Shown here: piece by piece, positions 50,278 to 59,961 of the stretch | Layout: each line of letters opens with the position of its first letter | Numbering within the stretch: position 1 is the first letter of the stretch | NCBI RefSeq assembly: GCF_021049285.1 | Contig: NZ_CP088017.1 | Coordinates: forward strand, 3,359,380-3,423,379 | DNA length: 64,000 bases | Direction: 5' to 3' | Origin: Ruania halotolerans | GTDB lineage: Bacteria > Actinomycetota > Actinomycetes > Actinomycetales > Beutenbergiaceae | Notes under the pieces: generated by a model | Told to the model about the DNA's origin: nothing | The model's input: the letters and a program-made list of their open reading frames with translations, nothing else | Databases searched by the model: none | Program-made: the position numbers and the translations under genes

Positions 50278-50303
50278 CGGGGTTCGAATCCCCGCCCGGG
50301 TAC
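50278..50303 (+). other. T-arm-like sequence, possible tRNA 3'-end remnant
   Basis: CGGGG-TTCGAAT-CCCCG (50278-50294) is a canonical T-arm, followed by CCCGGGTAC like an acceptor 3' strand. The 5' acceptor, D-arm and anticodon arm are missing: only 49 bases separate it from the rarD stop and no partner for CCCGGGT is present. It is not a functional tRNA. It may be a tRNA 3' end left by an integration event, or a chance hairpin. The rest of 50229-50359 contains a bulged hairpin near 50247-50265. Confidence 0.35.
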
Positions 50304-50359
50304 CCGCAGATGGATTCGAGTGAACGCCGTGGATTCCTACGCTCGGGTAGGGGGTTGGG

Positions 50360-51364
50360 CTAAGCCATCCGGTCCACGAGGAGCCCGGCGAACACTTCGA
50401 GTGCGTCACGGGCTGCGGACTCGGGCAGCGGTGCCAGTTCGGCGATGGCGTCGCTGGACCACCGGCGGGCCATCTCGCGTGCTTCGTCGAGCACGTCATG
50501 AACACGTAGCCGAGCGAGCACATCGGCGACCGCCTCGTCCGTGCTCAAGTCGCCATCCAGATCAGCGAGCAACTGCTCACCCTCGGCATCCAACGTTCCG
50601 GCCGCCGCGCGAGCCCGAAGTAGCAGCACCGGCATCGTGGCCACTCCCTCGCGTAGATCCGTTCCGGGTGTCTTGCCGGTGGTCTCTGCATCGGAGATCA
50701 GATCGATCACATCGTCGGCGAGCTGGAACGCCACCCCCACCTTCTCACCGTAGGAGATTACGGCTTCCTGGGCCGATTCCGCAGCTCCGCTGAGCATCGT
50801 GCCGTAGCACGCGGCGGCCGCGATCAGCGAGCCAGTCTTGTCGGCGAGCACCTGTAAGTAGTGTGCGATCGGATCGCCGCCCTCACCTGGCCCGAGGGTC
50901 TCGTGCAACTGACCCATCACCAACCGCTCGAATGCTTCCGCCTGCACGCGCACTGCGATCGGGCCGAGGTCCGAGACGAGCCTCGAGGCCCGCGCGAAGA
51001 GCAGATCTCCGGTGAGGATGGCCACCGAGTTGCCCCACAGCTCGTGTGCGCTCGGCGCTCCGCGGCGCATCGGCGCGGAGTCCATCACGTCATCGTGGTA
51101 CAGCGTGGCCAGGTGCGTGAGTTCCGTGGCCACGGCCGCTTGCAGCACCTGTTCGTTCACCCCATCGCCGAACTGGCTGGTCAGCAGAACCAGCACCGGC
51201 CGGATCCGCTTGCCTCCGGCAGCGAGCAGGTGACGTGACGTCTCGTCGACAATGCTCTCGCTGTGACGCGCGGCCTCCACGAGGCGACGCTCGATCTCGT
51301 CGAGATCGGCGGCGAGCCGAGACTCGAGCTCAGAATCGTCCAGGCCGGGCAGGGGGGAGGTCAC
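50360..51364 (-). CDS. Polyprenyl diphosphate synthase
   Basis: 334 residues. Trans-prenyltransferase with first Asp-rich motif DDVMD (91-95) and second DDVID (217-221), and GGKRIRPVLVLLTSQ near the N-terminus. Makes a long-chain all-trans polyprenyl diphosphate, most likely the menaquinone side chain. GTG start overlaps the nuoN stop by four bases (GTGA), so the enzyme making the quinone tail is co-translated with the quinone-reducing complex. Chain length cannot be read reliably. Confidence 0.93.
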   Translation of the reverse strand: MTSPLPGLDDSELESRLAADLDEIERRLVEAARHSESIVDETSRHLLAAGGKRIRPVLVLLTSQFGDGVNEQVLQAAVATELTHLATLYHDDVMDSAPMRRGAPSAHELWGNSVAILTGDLLFARASRLVSDLGPIAVRVQAEAFERLVMGQLHETLGPGEGGDPIAHYLQVLADKTGSLIAAAACYGTMLSGAAESAQEAVISYGEKVGVAFQLADDVIDLISDAETTGKTPGTDLREGVATMPVLLLRARAAAGTLDAEGEQLLADLDGDLSTDEAVADVLARLRVHDVLDEAREMARRWSSDAIAELAPLPESAARDALEVFAGLLVDRMA

Positions 51365-52980
51365 GGAATGAACTTAGCCGCTTCAGCCGCGAGGGACAGA
51401 ATCGGCGTCGGAAGCACACCGAGAACGACAGTCCCCACGGCGCACACGATCACGGCGACCGCGGTCAGACCCTCGGTCTTGACCACCGCGGCCTCGGGAA
51501 TACCTGCCACGACAGCGCTGCCTGTCTCCACACCCTCGGCGCTCTCCGCTGCGGCTTCACCGGGGTCGGTGAAGAACATCAGCACGATCACGCGGACGTA
51601 GAAGAACGCGGCGGCCGCACTGGCCAGCACCGCAACCACCACCAGCGGCCAGGCGCCACCCTCGACCGCCGCTGCGAACACGGCGAACTTACCGATGAAT
51701 CCCGCGGTCAGCGGGATACCGGCGAAGGAGAGCAGGAACAGGGTGAAGCACATAGCGAGCACCGGGTGCCGGCGCCCGAGGCCGGCCCATTGGCTCAACC
51801 TGGTCGCCTCACCGGTGATGTTGCCTTCGGCGTCCTTCTCCCGGACCATGCTCACCAGGGCGAACGCACCCACCGTGGCCAGCCCGTAGACGAGCAGGTA
51901 GACGAACACTGAACTGATTCCACTGCTGGTCAGGGCGAGCACACCCAGCAGGACGAACCCGGCATGCGCCACCGAGGAGTAGGCGAGCATCCGCTTGATG
52001 TCGGTCTGCACGATCGCAAGTACCGTGCCCACACCCATGGTGAGGATCGCGATCCCCCAGAGCAGCGGGCTCAGATCCCATTCCAGGCCGGGCGCGACCA
52101 CGTAAACGAACCGCACCATGGCCGCGAAAGCAGCGATCTTCGTACAGGCGGCCATGAACCCGGTAATCGAGGTGGGCGAGCCCTGGTAGACGTCCGGAAC
52201 CCAGGAGTGGAACGGCACGGCGCCCACTTTGAACAGCAGTCCGACGAGCACGAACACCACACCGGCGAGCAGCACGGTATCCATTCCCACCATCGCCGGT
52301 ACGGCGGCGGCGAGGTCGGCGAAGCGCACTGAGCCGGAGTACCCGTACAGCAGTGCCACGCCCATCAGGAAGAACGCGGAGGAGAAGGCGCCGAGGAGGA
52401 AGTACTTCAGTGACGCCTCCTGAGAGAGCAGGCGACGGCGCCGCGAGAGACCGACCAGCAGGTACAGCGGGAGGGAGAGCACCTCCAGCGCAATGAAAAG
52501 GGTCAGGAGGTCACCGGCCGCCGGGAACACGAGCATGCCTGCCACGGAGAACAGCACCAGCGGATAGACCTCGGTCTGTACCAGACCGAGCCGGCGCGCC
52601 TGGGCCTCGTAGGCCGAGCCCGGCACTGCCGCCGCCACCGGGGTGAAGGCGTCCTCGCCACCAGAGCGATCAGCGATCACGAGCATTCCCACGAAGGCGC
52701 AGATCAGCACGATGCCCTGGGCCAGCAACGCCGGCCCGTCCTCAAGCATCGCCCCGCCGACCAGTTCAGCAGGACCCTGGGACTGCACCACGGTCCAGCG
52801 CCAGGCCACGCTCACCAGTGCCGCACCGAGGGCGAGGACGGCGAGCGAGACCTGGACCGCCCGGCGTACCGAGTCCTTCACGAAGGCCTCGATCAGCACG
52901 CCGAGCACGGCAGCGCCGAGCACGATGATCAGCGGAGACAGGGCTGCCCAGTCGATCGACGGTGGGATGAACGGGTTCAT
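51361..52980 (-). CDS. nuoN: NADH-quinone oxidoreductase subunit N
   Basis: 539 residues, about 14 hydrophobic segments; antiporter-like membrane-arm subunit of complex I (Mrp/proton pumping). Conserved KVGAVPFHSWVPDVYQGSPT with the functional Lys is present, also YSSVAHAGFVLLG. The start overlaps the nuoM stop (ATGA). Slightly longer than E. coli NuoN (485), with extra residues around the SAEGVETGSAVVAG loop near the C-terminus. Confidence 0.95.
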   Translation of the reverse strand: MNPFIPPSIDWAALSPLIIVLGAAVLGVLIEAFVKDSVRRAVQVSLAVLALGAALVSVAWRWTVVQSQGPAELVGGAMLEDGPALLAQGIVLICAFVGMLVIADRSGGEDAFTPVAAAVPGSAYEAQARRLGLVQTEVYPLVLFSVAGMLVFPAAGDLLTLFIALEVLSLPLYLLVGLSRRRRLLSQEASLKYFLLGAFSSAFFLMGVALLYGYSGSVRFADLAAAVPAMVGMDTVLLAGVVFVLVGLLFKVGAVPFHSWVPDVYQGSPTSITGFMAACTKIAAFAAMVRFVYVVAPGLEWDLSPLLWGIAILTMGVGTVLAIVQTDIKRMLAYSSVAHAGFVLLGVLALTSSGISSVFVYLLVYGLATVGAFALVSMVREKDAEGNITGEATRLSQWAGLGRRHPVLAMCFTLFLLSFAGIPLTAGFIGKFAVFAAAVEGGAWPLVVVAVLASAAAAFFYVRVIVLMFFTDPGEAAAESAEGVETGSAVVAGIPEAAVVKTEGLTAVAVIVCAVGTVVLGVLPTPILSLAAEAAKFIP

Positions 52981-54581
52981 GAGGCGCTCCCGAGGATCGC
53001 GGCGAACTGGTCAGCGGCCGGAGTGAGCAGGTCCAGGACAGGGCCGGGGAAGAACCCGAGGGCGATCATCGCGATCACCAACGGCGCCATCGTCCACCGC
53101 TCCCGCGCACTCAGATCGGACATCGTAGGCAGTCCCGAGACGGTGGTGTCCTCGATCGCCGGGCCGGTGAAGATCTTCTGGTAGGCGAGCAGGATGTACA
53201 GCGCCGAGAGCACCACACCGACCACGGCGAACACACCGGCCGCCGCATTCGCTTCGAAGCTGCCGAGCAGCACCAGATACTCGGGCACGAATCCGCTCAG
53301 CCCGGGTAGGGCGAGCGTGGCGAGTCCAGAGATCAGGAAGACTCCCGCCAGCACAGGCACCACTCGCTGCATCCCGGAGTACGCGGACATCTGCTGGGAG
53401 CCACCGCGCTGAGTGAGGAACCCTGCCACCAGGAACAGGGCGGCGGTGGAGACGCCGTGGGCGACCATGTAGATCATCGAGCCGGTCATCGCCGTCTGCG
53501 TCCCCACGAAGATGCCCAACACGATCAGCCCGAAGTGCGAGACCGAGGTGAAGGCGATCAACCGCATCACATCGCGCTGGCCGATGGCCAGGATGCCGCC
53601 GTAGATGATCGAGATGATCGCCAGCACCACCAGGTAGGGAGCGGCGTTGGCCACGGCATCGGGGAAGAGCGGCAGGCAGATCGCGATCATCGCGAATGTA
53701 CCGACTTTGTCCAGTACCCCCACGAGCAACGCGGAGGTTCCTGGGGGTGCCTGCGACGCCGCATCCGGGAGCCACGTGTGCACGGGCACCATCGGAGCCT
53801 TGATGGCGAAAGCGAGCAGGAAGCTGAGGAACACCCACAACTGCGCGGTGTCGTTCCCTTCGAGCGTGCCCGCCAGGTTGTCCAGGAGGAGGGCCTGTGC
53901 CCCGCCTCCGGTCTGCACCAGCAGGTAGATCACGCCGGCGAGCATCACCAGACCACCGGCCAGGGAGTACAACAAGAACTTGATCGCCGCAGGGCGCCGG
54001 TTCGGACCGCCGAAGACGCCGATCATGAAATAGACCGGGATCAACATGGCCTCGAAGACCACGTAGAACGAGAACAGGTCCCGCACGGCGAAGATGGCAA
54101 TCATCATCGCCTCGAGCAGCAGCACCAAGGCCACATACCCCGCCCGACGGCGGTCCAGGGCCTTCGTACGGGCGTCGCCATTGGCAACGCCGTCAGTGCC
54201 ATCAGTGCCATCAGTGCCCTCGGTGCCGACTGTCGCCACGATGGTCGGCGGCTTCACCTCGTTCCAGGCCGCTGCGATCACGATCGGAACGAGCGCAACC
54301 GCGAGCAGGATCATCACCAGCCCGAGGCCGTTGATACCCAGCGCCCAGGAGGCCCCGATCGCGGGAATCCAGGAGTAGCTCTCGGCGAACTGATACCCGC
54401 CGCTCGCGTCGAAGCCCGGCACCATCGCCACCGCACCGGCAAGCACCAGCAGGCTCACCACGAGAGCGAGCGGTCGAGCCACTTTCTGCAGACCCGGCAC
54501 CAGCCAGATCAGGGCAGCAGCGGCCACCGGGACGGCCACGAGCACAGAGAGCCAGGGCAGATCGGCAATAGGGGTAGTCAT
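52977..54581 (-). CDS. nuoM: NADH-quinone oxidoreductase subunit M
   Basis: 534 residues from ATG 54581 with GGAGG five bases upstream. Antiporter-like subunit: about 14 hydrophobic segments, LFSFYVVFEAMLIPVYFMIG with the conserved Glu and KAPMVPVHTWLPDAASQAPP with the key Lys. A low-complexity loop (GTEGTDGTDGTDG) between helices at about residues 118-130 is encoded by 9-bp repeats and is unusual for the family. Confidence 0.95.
   Translation of the reverse strand: MTTPIADLPWLSVLVAVPVAAAALIWLVPGLQKVARPLALVVSLLVLAGAVAMVPGFDASGGYQFAESYSWIPAIGASWALGINGLGLVMILLAVALVPIVIAAAWNEVKPPTIVATVGTEGTDGTDGTDGVANGDARTKALDRRRAGYVALVLLLEAMMIAIFAVRDLFSFYVVFEAMLIPVYFMIGVFGGPNRRPAAIKFLLYSLAGGLVMLAGVIYLLVQTGGGAQALLLDNLAGTLEGNDTAQLWVFLSFLLAFAIKAPMVPVHTWLPDAASQAPPGTSALLVGVLDKVGTFAMIAICLPLFPDAVANAAPYLVVLAIISIIYGGILAIGQRDVMRLIAFTSVSHFGLIVLGIFVGTQTAMTGSMIYMVAHGVSTAALFLVAGFLTQRGGSQQMSAYSGMQRVVPVLAGVFLISGLATLALPGLSGFVPEYLVLLGSFEANAAAGVFAVVGVVLSALYILLAYQKIFTGPAIEDTTVSGLPTMSDLSARERWTMAPLVIAMIALGFFPGPVLDLLTPAADQFAAILGSAS
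54192..54227. repeat. 9-bp tandem repeat in nuoM
   Basis: Four units of nine bases (consensus ATCAGTGCC on the plus strand) encode repeated Gly-Thr-Asp in an inter-helix loop. In-frame unit gain or loss would only change loop length. Confidence 0.8.
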
Positions 54582-54594
54582 GGATCCTCCGACT

Positions 54595-56514
54595 CTAAAC
54601 TCGCGTGGCGAGGACGACGACAACGGCGAGTACGACACCGATCACCATGACCGAGGCGTAGCTGCGCACATACCCGTTCTGCAGGCGGCGCCAGCGTTCG
54701 CCCAGACCCACGGCACCTGATCCGAGGCCCCGGGCTGCGCCGTCGACGACTGACGTATCGGCCTCGGTGAGCACCTCGGTGACTCGCTGGCCCGGAGCGG
54801 CAAAGACAGTCTCGTTGACGGCGTCCTGGTACAGATCCACGCGGGCCGCGCGGGTGAGCACGGATCCCTCTGGTGGGCTGAGGGGCACCTCGCGGGCGCC
54901 GTACTGCCGCCAGGCCAGGAAAGCGCCGATCAGGACGATGGCGACGGTGGCGACGATCAGCACCGGGATGGGAATCACCGGGTCGTGGTGCTCGACGTGC
55001 CCAGTCACCGGCTCGAGCCAGTGGGTGAACGTATCCCCGATGGAGAGCAGCCCACCCAGGGCGACGGATCCGATCGCGAGGATGATCATCGGGACGGTCA
55101 TCAGTGCCGGTGACTCGTGCGGATGCTGCACGGGACCGGGCCGGCCATTGTCCCCGTCGTTCCAGCGTGCCTTGCCGTGGAATGTCATGAAGAAGAGCCG
55201 GGACATGTAGAACGCCGTGATCCCGGCACCCAGCAGCGCCACCGGCCCGAACACCCAGGGCTGCCACCCGTCACCGACGAACGCGGCCTCGATGATCTTG
55301 TCTTTCGACCAGAAGCCGGAGAACGGCGGGATACCCAGGATCGCGAGCCAACCGGCCCCGAAAGTGATCCAGGTGATCTGCATCGTCCGGCGCAGTGCGC
55401 CGAAGCTGCGCATGTTCACCTGATCGCCCATCCCGTGCATCACCGACCCGGCACCGAGGAACATCCCGGCCTTGAAGAAGCCGTGGGTGAGGAGGTGGAA
55501 GATGGCGAACGCGTAGCCGATCGGGCCCAGGCCTGCGGCGAGCACCATGTACCCGATCTGGCTCATCGTGGATGCCGCAAGAGTCTTCTTGATGTCATCC
55601 TTCGCGCACCCGACGATCGCCCCGAACAGCAGAGTGACCGCACCGATGATCGCGGCCACCAGCTGAGCTGTCGGCGCCCCCTCGAAGACGGGGCCGGAGC
55701 GGACGATCAGGTACACCCCGGCGGTGACCATGGTGGCTGCGTGGATCAGGGCCGACACGGGGGTGGGGCCAGCCATCGCATCCCCGAGCCAGGCCTGGAG
55801 CGGGAATTGGGCCGACTTACCGCAGGCGGCGAGCACCAGCATCAGACCGGTCGCGGTGAGGATGCCCTCGTTCGTTCCCTCGGCCGCAGCGAAGACGGTC
55901 TCGAAGTCCACCGCACCGATGGAAGCGAACATCAGCATCATCGCGATGAGCAGGCCCATATCACCCACGCGGTTCATCACGAAGGCCTTCTTCGCGGCCA
56001 CGGCGTACTCGGTGCGCTGGTTCCAGAACCCGATCAGCAGGTAGGAGGCCAGACCCACGCCTTCCCAGCCGACGAAGAGCAGGGCGTAGGAGTCGGCCAG
56101 TACCAGCACCAGCATCGCTGCCACGAACAGGTTCAAGTAGGCGAAGAACCGGCGCCGGGCGGGATCGTGCTCCATGTACGCGACCGAGTAGATGTGGATC
56201 AGCGCACCGACGAACGTGATGAGCAGCACGAACGTCATCGAGAGCGGGTCAACCAGCAGACCGGCGTCCACGCTCAGGTCACCTGCGGGGATCCAGGAGA
56301 ACAGGTGCACACCGGCAACCCGGTCCTCACCCGGGAGGCCGAGCAACTCCACCAGGATCGCGATGCCGAGCACGGCCGAGGCGATTGCGGCCAGCACGCC
56401 GAGCCAGTGTCCCCACGCGTCGGTGCGGCGTCCACCGACCAGCAGCACCGCGGCGCTCACCAGTGGGATGGCGATGAGCAGCCAGGCAAGATCGGTCAAG
56501 GGCGTCATTTCCAC
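54595..56514 (-). CDS. nuoL: NADH-quinone oxidoreductase subunit L
   Basis: 639 residues, the largest antiporter-like subunit. About 14-16 hydrophobic segments, [20 protein letters not shown] and [20 protein letters not shown] (functional Lys), [16 protein letters not shown], and the long lateral helix at the C-terminus. GTG start at 56514; an ATG at 56508 is a two-residue-shorter alternative. Gap of 13 bases to nuoM. Confidence 0.95.
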   Translation of the reverse strand: MEMTPLTDLAWLLIAIPLVSAAVLLVGGRRTDAWGHWLGVLAAIASAVLGIAILVELLGLPGEDRVAGVHLFSWIPAGDLSVDAGLLVDPLSMTFVLLITFVGALIHIYSVAYMEHDPARRRFFAYLNLFVAAMLVLVLADSYALLFVGWEGVGLASYLLIGFWNQRTEYAVAAKKAFVMNRVGDMGLLIAMMLMFASIGAVDFETVFAAAEGTNEGILTATGLMLVLAACGKSAQFPLQAWLGDAMAGPTPVSALIHAATMVTAGVYLIVRSGPVFEGAPTAQLVAAIIGAVTLLFGAIVGCAKDDIKKTLAASTMSQIGYMVLAAGLGPIGYAFAIFHLLTHGFFKAGMFLGAGSVMHGMGDQVNMRSFGALRRTMQITWITFGAGWLAILGIPPFSGFWSKDKIIEAAFVGDGWQPWVFGPVALLGAGITAFYMSRLFFMTFHGKARWNDGDNGRPGPVQHPHESPALMTVPMIILAIGSVALGGLLSIGDTFTHWLEPVTGHVEHHDPVIPIPVLIVATVAIVLIGAFLAWRQYGAREVPLSPPEGSVLTRAARVDLYQDAVNETVFAAPGQRVTEVLTEADTSVVDGAARGLGSGAVGLGERWRRLQNGYVRSYASVMVIGVVLAVVVVLATRV

Positions 56515-56530
56515 AGCTGTCCGGCCCCTA

Positions 56531-56830
56531 TCAGTTCTTCAGCAGGTTGACGTCATCGAGGGACGCAGACCCGCGGGTTCGGTGGATGGACACGATGATC
56601 GCCAATCCGATGACCACTTCGGCCGCGGCAACCACCATCACGAAGAAGGCAATCACCTGCCCCTGCAGGTCGCCGTGCATGCGGGCGAAGGTGACGAGCA
56701 TGAGGTTCGCAGCGTTCAACATGAGCTCCACACCCATGAACGCCACCAGTGCGTTGCGCCGAACGAGCACGGTGATCGCACCGATGGAGAAGAGAATCCC
56801 GGAGAGCACCAGGTAGTTCACCAGGGTCAT
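56531..56830 (-). CDS. nuoK: NADH-quinone oxidoreductase subunit K
   Basis: 99 residues with three hydrophobic helices; the conserved [14 protein letters not shown] carries the Glu needed for proton pumping. The C-terminal polar tail ([15 protein letters not shown]) is standard. The start overlaps the nuoJ stop (ATGA). Confidence 0.96.
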   Translation of the reverse strand: MTLVNYLVLSGILFSIGAITVLVRRNALVAFMGVELMLNAANLMLVTFARMHGDLQGQVIAFFVMVVAAAEVVIGLAIIVSIHRTRGSASLDDVNLLKN

Positions 56831-57813
56831 CGCTCGTCCCCCTCGTTCTCGGCGGCCTGACGGTCCGGCATATCCGGCAGCGTGTCCTCCGGCAGCGTCT
56901 CTTCGGGCACTGTCTCTTCGGGCACTGTCTCTTCGGGCACTGTCTCTTCGGACACTGTCTCCTCAACCATCCCGTCGGAGGACTCGCGGGACTGCGCATG
57001 AGCGTCGTCGGTCGTGTCGACCACGGGCGCGCCGGAGGCGATCATCGCCACCCGGCCGGTCTCTGTGGTGGCCTCGTCGTCGCGGATCACCTGGCCCCGC
57101 GTTCGCAGCACGGTGGTGATGGAGGCATCGAGTGTCTCGCCGCTCGCACTCATGGCGGGCATGTCCGCGGAGTTCGTTCGCGCGTACACGCCCGGGCCGG
57201 GAGCCGACAGCACCGCGACGTGTCCGCCACTTGCCTTCAGTGCGTTCAGTTTGCGCTCGACAGTCTCCTTCTGCCCCGTCTTGGGGCCGAGGCGACGGCG
57301 GTGGCTGAGTACCAGGGCGCCGAGCGCAGCGGTGATCAGGAGGGCAGCGGTGAGTTCGAACGGGAAAACGTAGTCCCCGAAGATCAGCCGGGCCACCCCG
57401 ACCGGATTCGTGTCTGCATTCGCCGAGGCCAGACCCACCGGGGCTCCGAACGTGGCCCGGGTGACGATCGCCACCACCAAGGCGAGGAGTCCACCACCAC
57501 CAAGAACAGCGATCCAGCGTTGGCCGGCGAGCGTCTCGGTGAGCGATTCGCGTGAGTCCACGCCGATCAGCATGATCACGAAGAGGAAGATCATCATTAC
57601 CGCACCGGTGTAGACGACCACCTGCACGGCCCCGAGGAACGGCGCCTCCAGTGCCACGTACAGCACGGCCAGGGCCACCATCACACCAGCGATGCTCACC
57701 GCGATGTGCACGGGGCGCTTGACGAACAGCAACGCGAGTGCGCCGAGCACCATCAGCGGGGCAAGTACCCAGAACAGCACCGCCTCGCCGGTGGAGAGGA
57801 CGAGCTCGTTCAT
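56827..57813 (-). CDS. nuoJ: NADH-quinone oxidoreductase subunit J with long C-terminal tail
   Basis: 328 residues, about double a minimal NuoJ. Five membrane helices lie in the first 175 residues ([20 protein letters not shown] is the diagnostic pi-bulge helix). The remaining about 150 residues are a soluble, acidic extension that ends in repeats of EETVP encoded by a 15-bp tandem repeat. Cytoplasmic or external side cannot be fixed by eye. Both ends overlap neighbours by four bases. Confidence 0.93.
   Translation of the reverse strand: MNELVLSTGEAVLFWVLAPLMVLGALALLFVKRPVHIAVSIAGVMVALAVLYVALEAPFLGAVQVVVYTGAVMMIFLFVIMLIGVDSRESLTETLAGQRWIAVLGGGGLLALVVAIVTRATFGAPVGLASANADTNPVGVARLIFGDYVFPFELTAALLITAALGALVLSHRRRLGPKTGQKETVERKLNALKASGGHVAVLSAPGPGVYARTNSADMPAMSASGETLDASITTVLRTRGQVIRDDEATTETGRVAMIASGAPVVDTTDDAHAQSRESSDGMVEETVSEETVPEETVPEETVPEETLPEDTLPDMPDRQAAENEGDER
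56891..56965. repeat. 15-bp tandem repeat in nuoJ
   Basis: Five units of 15 bases (consensus GGCACTGTCTCTTCG on the plus strand) encode Glu-Glu-Thr-Val-Pro repeats at the NuoJ C-terminus. Units 2-4 are identical, the outer ones diverged. Confidence 0.85.
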
Positions 57814-58550
57814 CGCGAACCTCCCTGCGAGCGGGTCGGCGCACTCGCCGCGCTCGCGGCGTCCTTCAGGCTGGGATCGTCCGGGCGATTCTCCTGTACC
57901 CAGGCCACCTGCTCTTGACTGGGCCCGGTCACAGCGCCGCGGTAGTAGTCACCATCGGTGGTGCCTTCGGCCATCGGGTGGGGGGCGGAGAGCATCCCCG
58001 AGCGCAGCGGAGCCAGCAACTGCTCCTTCTCGAAGATCATTCCGGCGCGTGAGGTATCTGCCAGCTCGTAGTCATTCGTCATCGTCAGCGCACGCGTGGG
58101 GCATGCCTCGATGCACAGCCCGCAGAAGATACACCGCAGGTAATTGATCTGGTAGACCTTGCCGAACCGCTCGCCGGGTGCGTACTGCGCCTCCGGGGTG
58201 TTGTTCCCGGCTTCGACGTAGATCGCATCTGCGGGGCACGCCCAGGCGCACAGTTCGCACCCGATGCACTTCTCCAGTCCGTCCGGGTGCCGGTTCAACT
58301 GGTGGCGTCCGTGGTACCGCGGTGCCGTCGGCTTCTTCTCGAACGGGTACTGCTCGGTCACCACCGGGCGGAACAGCGAGGCCATCGTCACCCCGAAGCC
58401 GGCCACCGGGGCGAACATCTCCTCGATCGCGTTCTTCTCGCTATCGCCGTCAACCTCGAAGTCGTTCACGTCGTAGGTGGCGCCGATCGCGTTCTTCTGC
58501 TTGTCCACGTCCTTGCGCGGGCTCGATCGCTTCCGGTGGGAGTCAGCCAT
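57810..58550 (-). CDS. nuoI: NADH-quinone oxidoreductase subunit I
   Basis: 246 residues from ATG 58550. Two [4Fe-4S] clusters N6a and N6b bound by Cys95/98/101/105 ([12 protein letters not shown]) and Cys140/143/146/150 ([12 protein letters not shown]). The N-terminal 60 residues and a Ser/Pro/Ala-rich tail are extensions. Start overlaps the nuoH stop by eight bases. Confidence 0.96.
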   Translation of the reverse strand: MADSHRKRSSPRKDVDKQKNAIGATYDVNDFEVDGDSEKNAIEEMFAPVAGFGVTMASLFRPVVTEQYPFEKKPTAPRYHGRHQLNRHPDGLEKCIGCELCAWACPADAIYVEAGNNTPEAQYAPGERFGKVYQINYLRCIFCGLCIEACPTRALTMTNDYELADTSRAGMIFEKEQLLAPLRSGMLSAPHPMAEGTTDGDYYRGAVTGPSQEQVAWVQENRPDDPSLKDAASAASAPTRSQGGSR

Positions 58551-59961
58551 CGGTCTTCTCCTTGTCGGTTGCACTCTCGGCCCCGGCGGGAGCGGTCACT
58601 TTCGCCTTGCGGGGTGAGGGAGGAAGGCTCTGCCCGGGCAGCGGGGGCACCGGATATCCGCCTGCGAAGGCGTCGAAGGCGGGCTCCTCATGCGTGCGCG
58701 CTTTTCTGCCCGTGGCCGAGGTCGCCTTGCCTGTGCCGGCCTTGCCTGTGCCGGCCGTGCCTGTGCCGCCTGCCTCGGCTGTGTCGGCTTTCTGCTTCTC
58801 CGGGAGGAGGAGCAGCACCACGGCGAAGGCCACTAGCGCCCCGGCCAGGATGAACAGCAACGTCTGCAGGCTGATGTCGGTGAACTGGCGCACACCTTGG
58901 ATCACGGCGACGCCCACCACCCAGGCCAGGGAGACCGGGATGAGGATCTTCCAGCCGAGGTTCATGAACTGGTCGTAGCGGAACCGCAGCAATGTGGCGC
59001 GCAACCAGACGAAGAAGAACATGAAGCCCCAGAGCTTGATGAGGAACCACAGCAGTGGCCACCAGCCCTCGTTGAACATGCCGTCATTGATGGTCGAGAT
59101 CGGCCAGGGGGCGCGCCAGCCCCCCATGAACAGGGTGGTCGCGATCGCCGAGACGTTCAGCATGTTGATGTACTCGGCGAGGAAGAACCAGGCGAACTTC
59201 ATCGACGAGTACTCGGTGGTGTACCCGGCCACCAGCTCACCCTCGGCCTCGGGCAGGTCGAACGGGAGCCGGTTCACCTCACCGGTCATCGAGATCAGGT
59301 AGATCACGAATGCCGGCGCCAGCGCGACCGACCACCACAGCTGGGTCTGGGAGTCCACGATCTCGGAGGTGGACATGGAGCCGGACACGATCAGCACGCT
59401 GACCAGGGACAGGCTCATCGCCAGTTCGTAGGAGATGATCTGGGCGGTGGACCGCACCGATCCGAGCAGTGGGTAGGTGGAGCCGGAGGACCACCCGCCG
59501 AGCACGATGCCGTACACCCCGAGACCGGCGATGCCGAGGAAGTACAACACGGAGACCGGCAGGTCGGTGAGCTGGAGCGGGGTGACGATGTCGGTGAACG
59601 GGATCTGTACGGCCGGGCCGAACGGGATGATCGCGAAGATCATGAAGGCGCAGAACACCGAGATCAGTGGTGCCAGGAAGTAGATGACCTTGTCCGCGCC
59701 CTTGACCGTGATGTCTTCCTTGAGCAGAAGCTTCAGGGCGTCCGGGATCGACTGCACCAGTCCGAACGGTCCGCGCACATTCGGACCGAGCCGCTGCTGG
59801 AACCGGCCGATGACGCGCCGCTCGAACCACAGCGCGAACAGTACCGAGAGCAGCAGGAAGACCAAGATCGCGGCGGCCTTGATGAACATCAGGCCGATCG
59901 AGTCGCCGGAGAAGTCCGCCGCGCCGGTACTGGCGAGGATCGGCACGTTCGGGGTGTTCAT
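58543..59961 (-). CDS. nuoH: NADH-quinone oxidoreductase subunit H
   Basis: 472 residues. Eight hydrophobic helices with the quinone-site region ([20 protein letters not shown]) and [20 protein letters not shown], which carries the conserved Glu residues. After about residue 385 comes an Ala/Gly/Lys-rich tail with GTGKA repeats (15-bp tandem repeat at 58724-58768), absent from most NuoH. ATGA overlap with nuoG. Confidence 0.95.
   Translation of the reverse strand: MNTPNVPILASTGAADFSGDSIGLMFIKAAAILVFLLLSVLFALWFERRVIGRFQQRLGPNVRGPFGLVQSIPDALKLLLKEDITVKGADKVIYFLAPLISVFCAFMIFAIIPFGPAVQIPFTDIVTPLQLTDLPVSVLYFLGIAGLGVYGIVLGGWSSGSTYPLLGSVRSTAQIISYELAMSLSLVSVLIVSGSMSTSEIVDSQTQLWWSVALAPAFVIYLISMTGEVNRLPFDLPEAEGELVAGYTTEYSSMKFAWFFLAEYINMLNVSAIATTLFMGGWRAPWPISTINDGMFNEGWWPLLWFLIKLWGFMFFFVWLRATLLRFRYDQFMNLGWKILIPVSLAWVVGVAVIQGVRQFTDISLQTLLFILAGALVAFAVVLLLLPEKQKADTAEAGGTGTAGTGKAGTGKATSATGRKARTHEEPAFDAFAGGYPVPPLPGQSLPPSPRKAKVTAPAGAESATDKEKTDG
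58724..58768. repeat. 15-bp tandem repeat in nuoH
   Basis: Three 15-base units (consensus GCCTTGCCTGTGCCG on the plus strand) encode GTGKA-type repeats in the C-terminal tail of NuoH. Confidence 0.8.

Noticed and set aside
50229-50303. Functional tRNA gene
   Set aside because: Only the T-arm and part of an acceptor strand are present; no D-arm, anticodon arm or pairing 5' acceptor.
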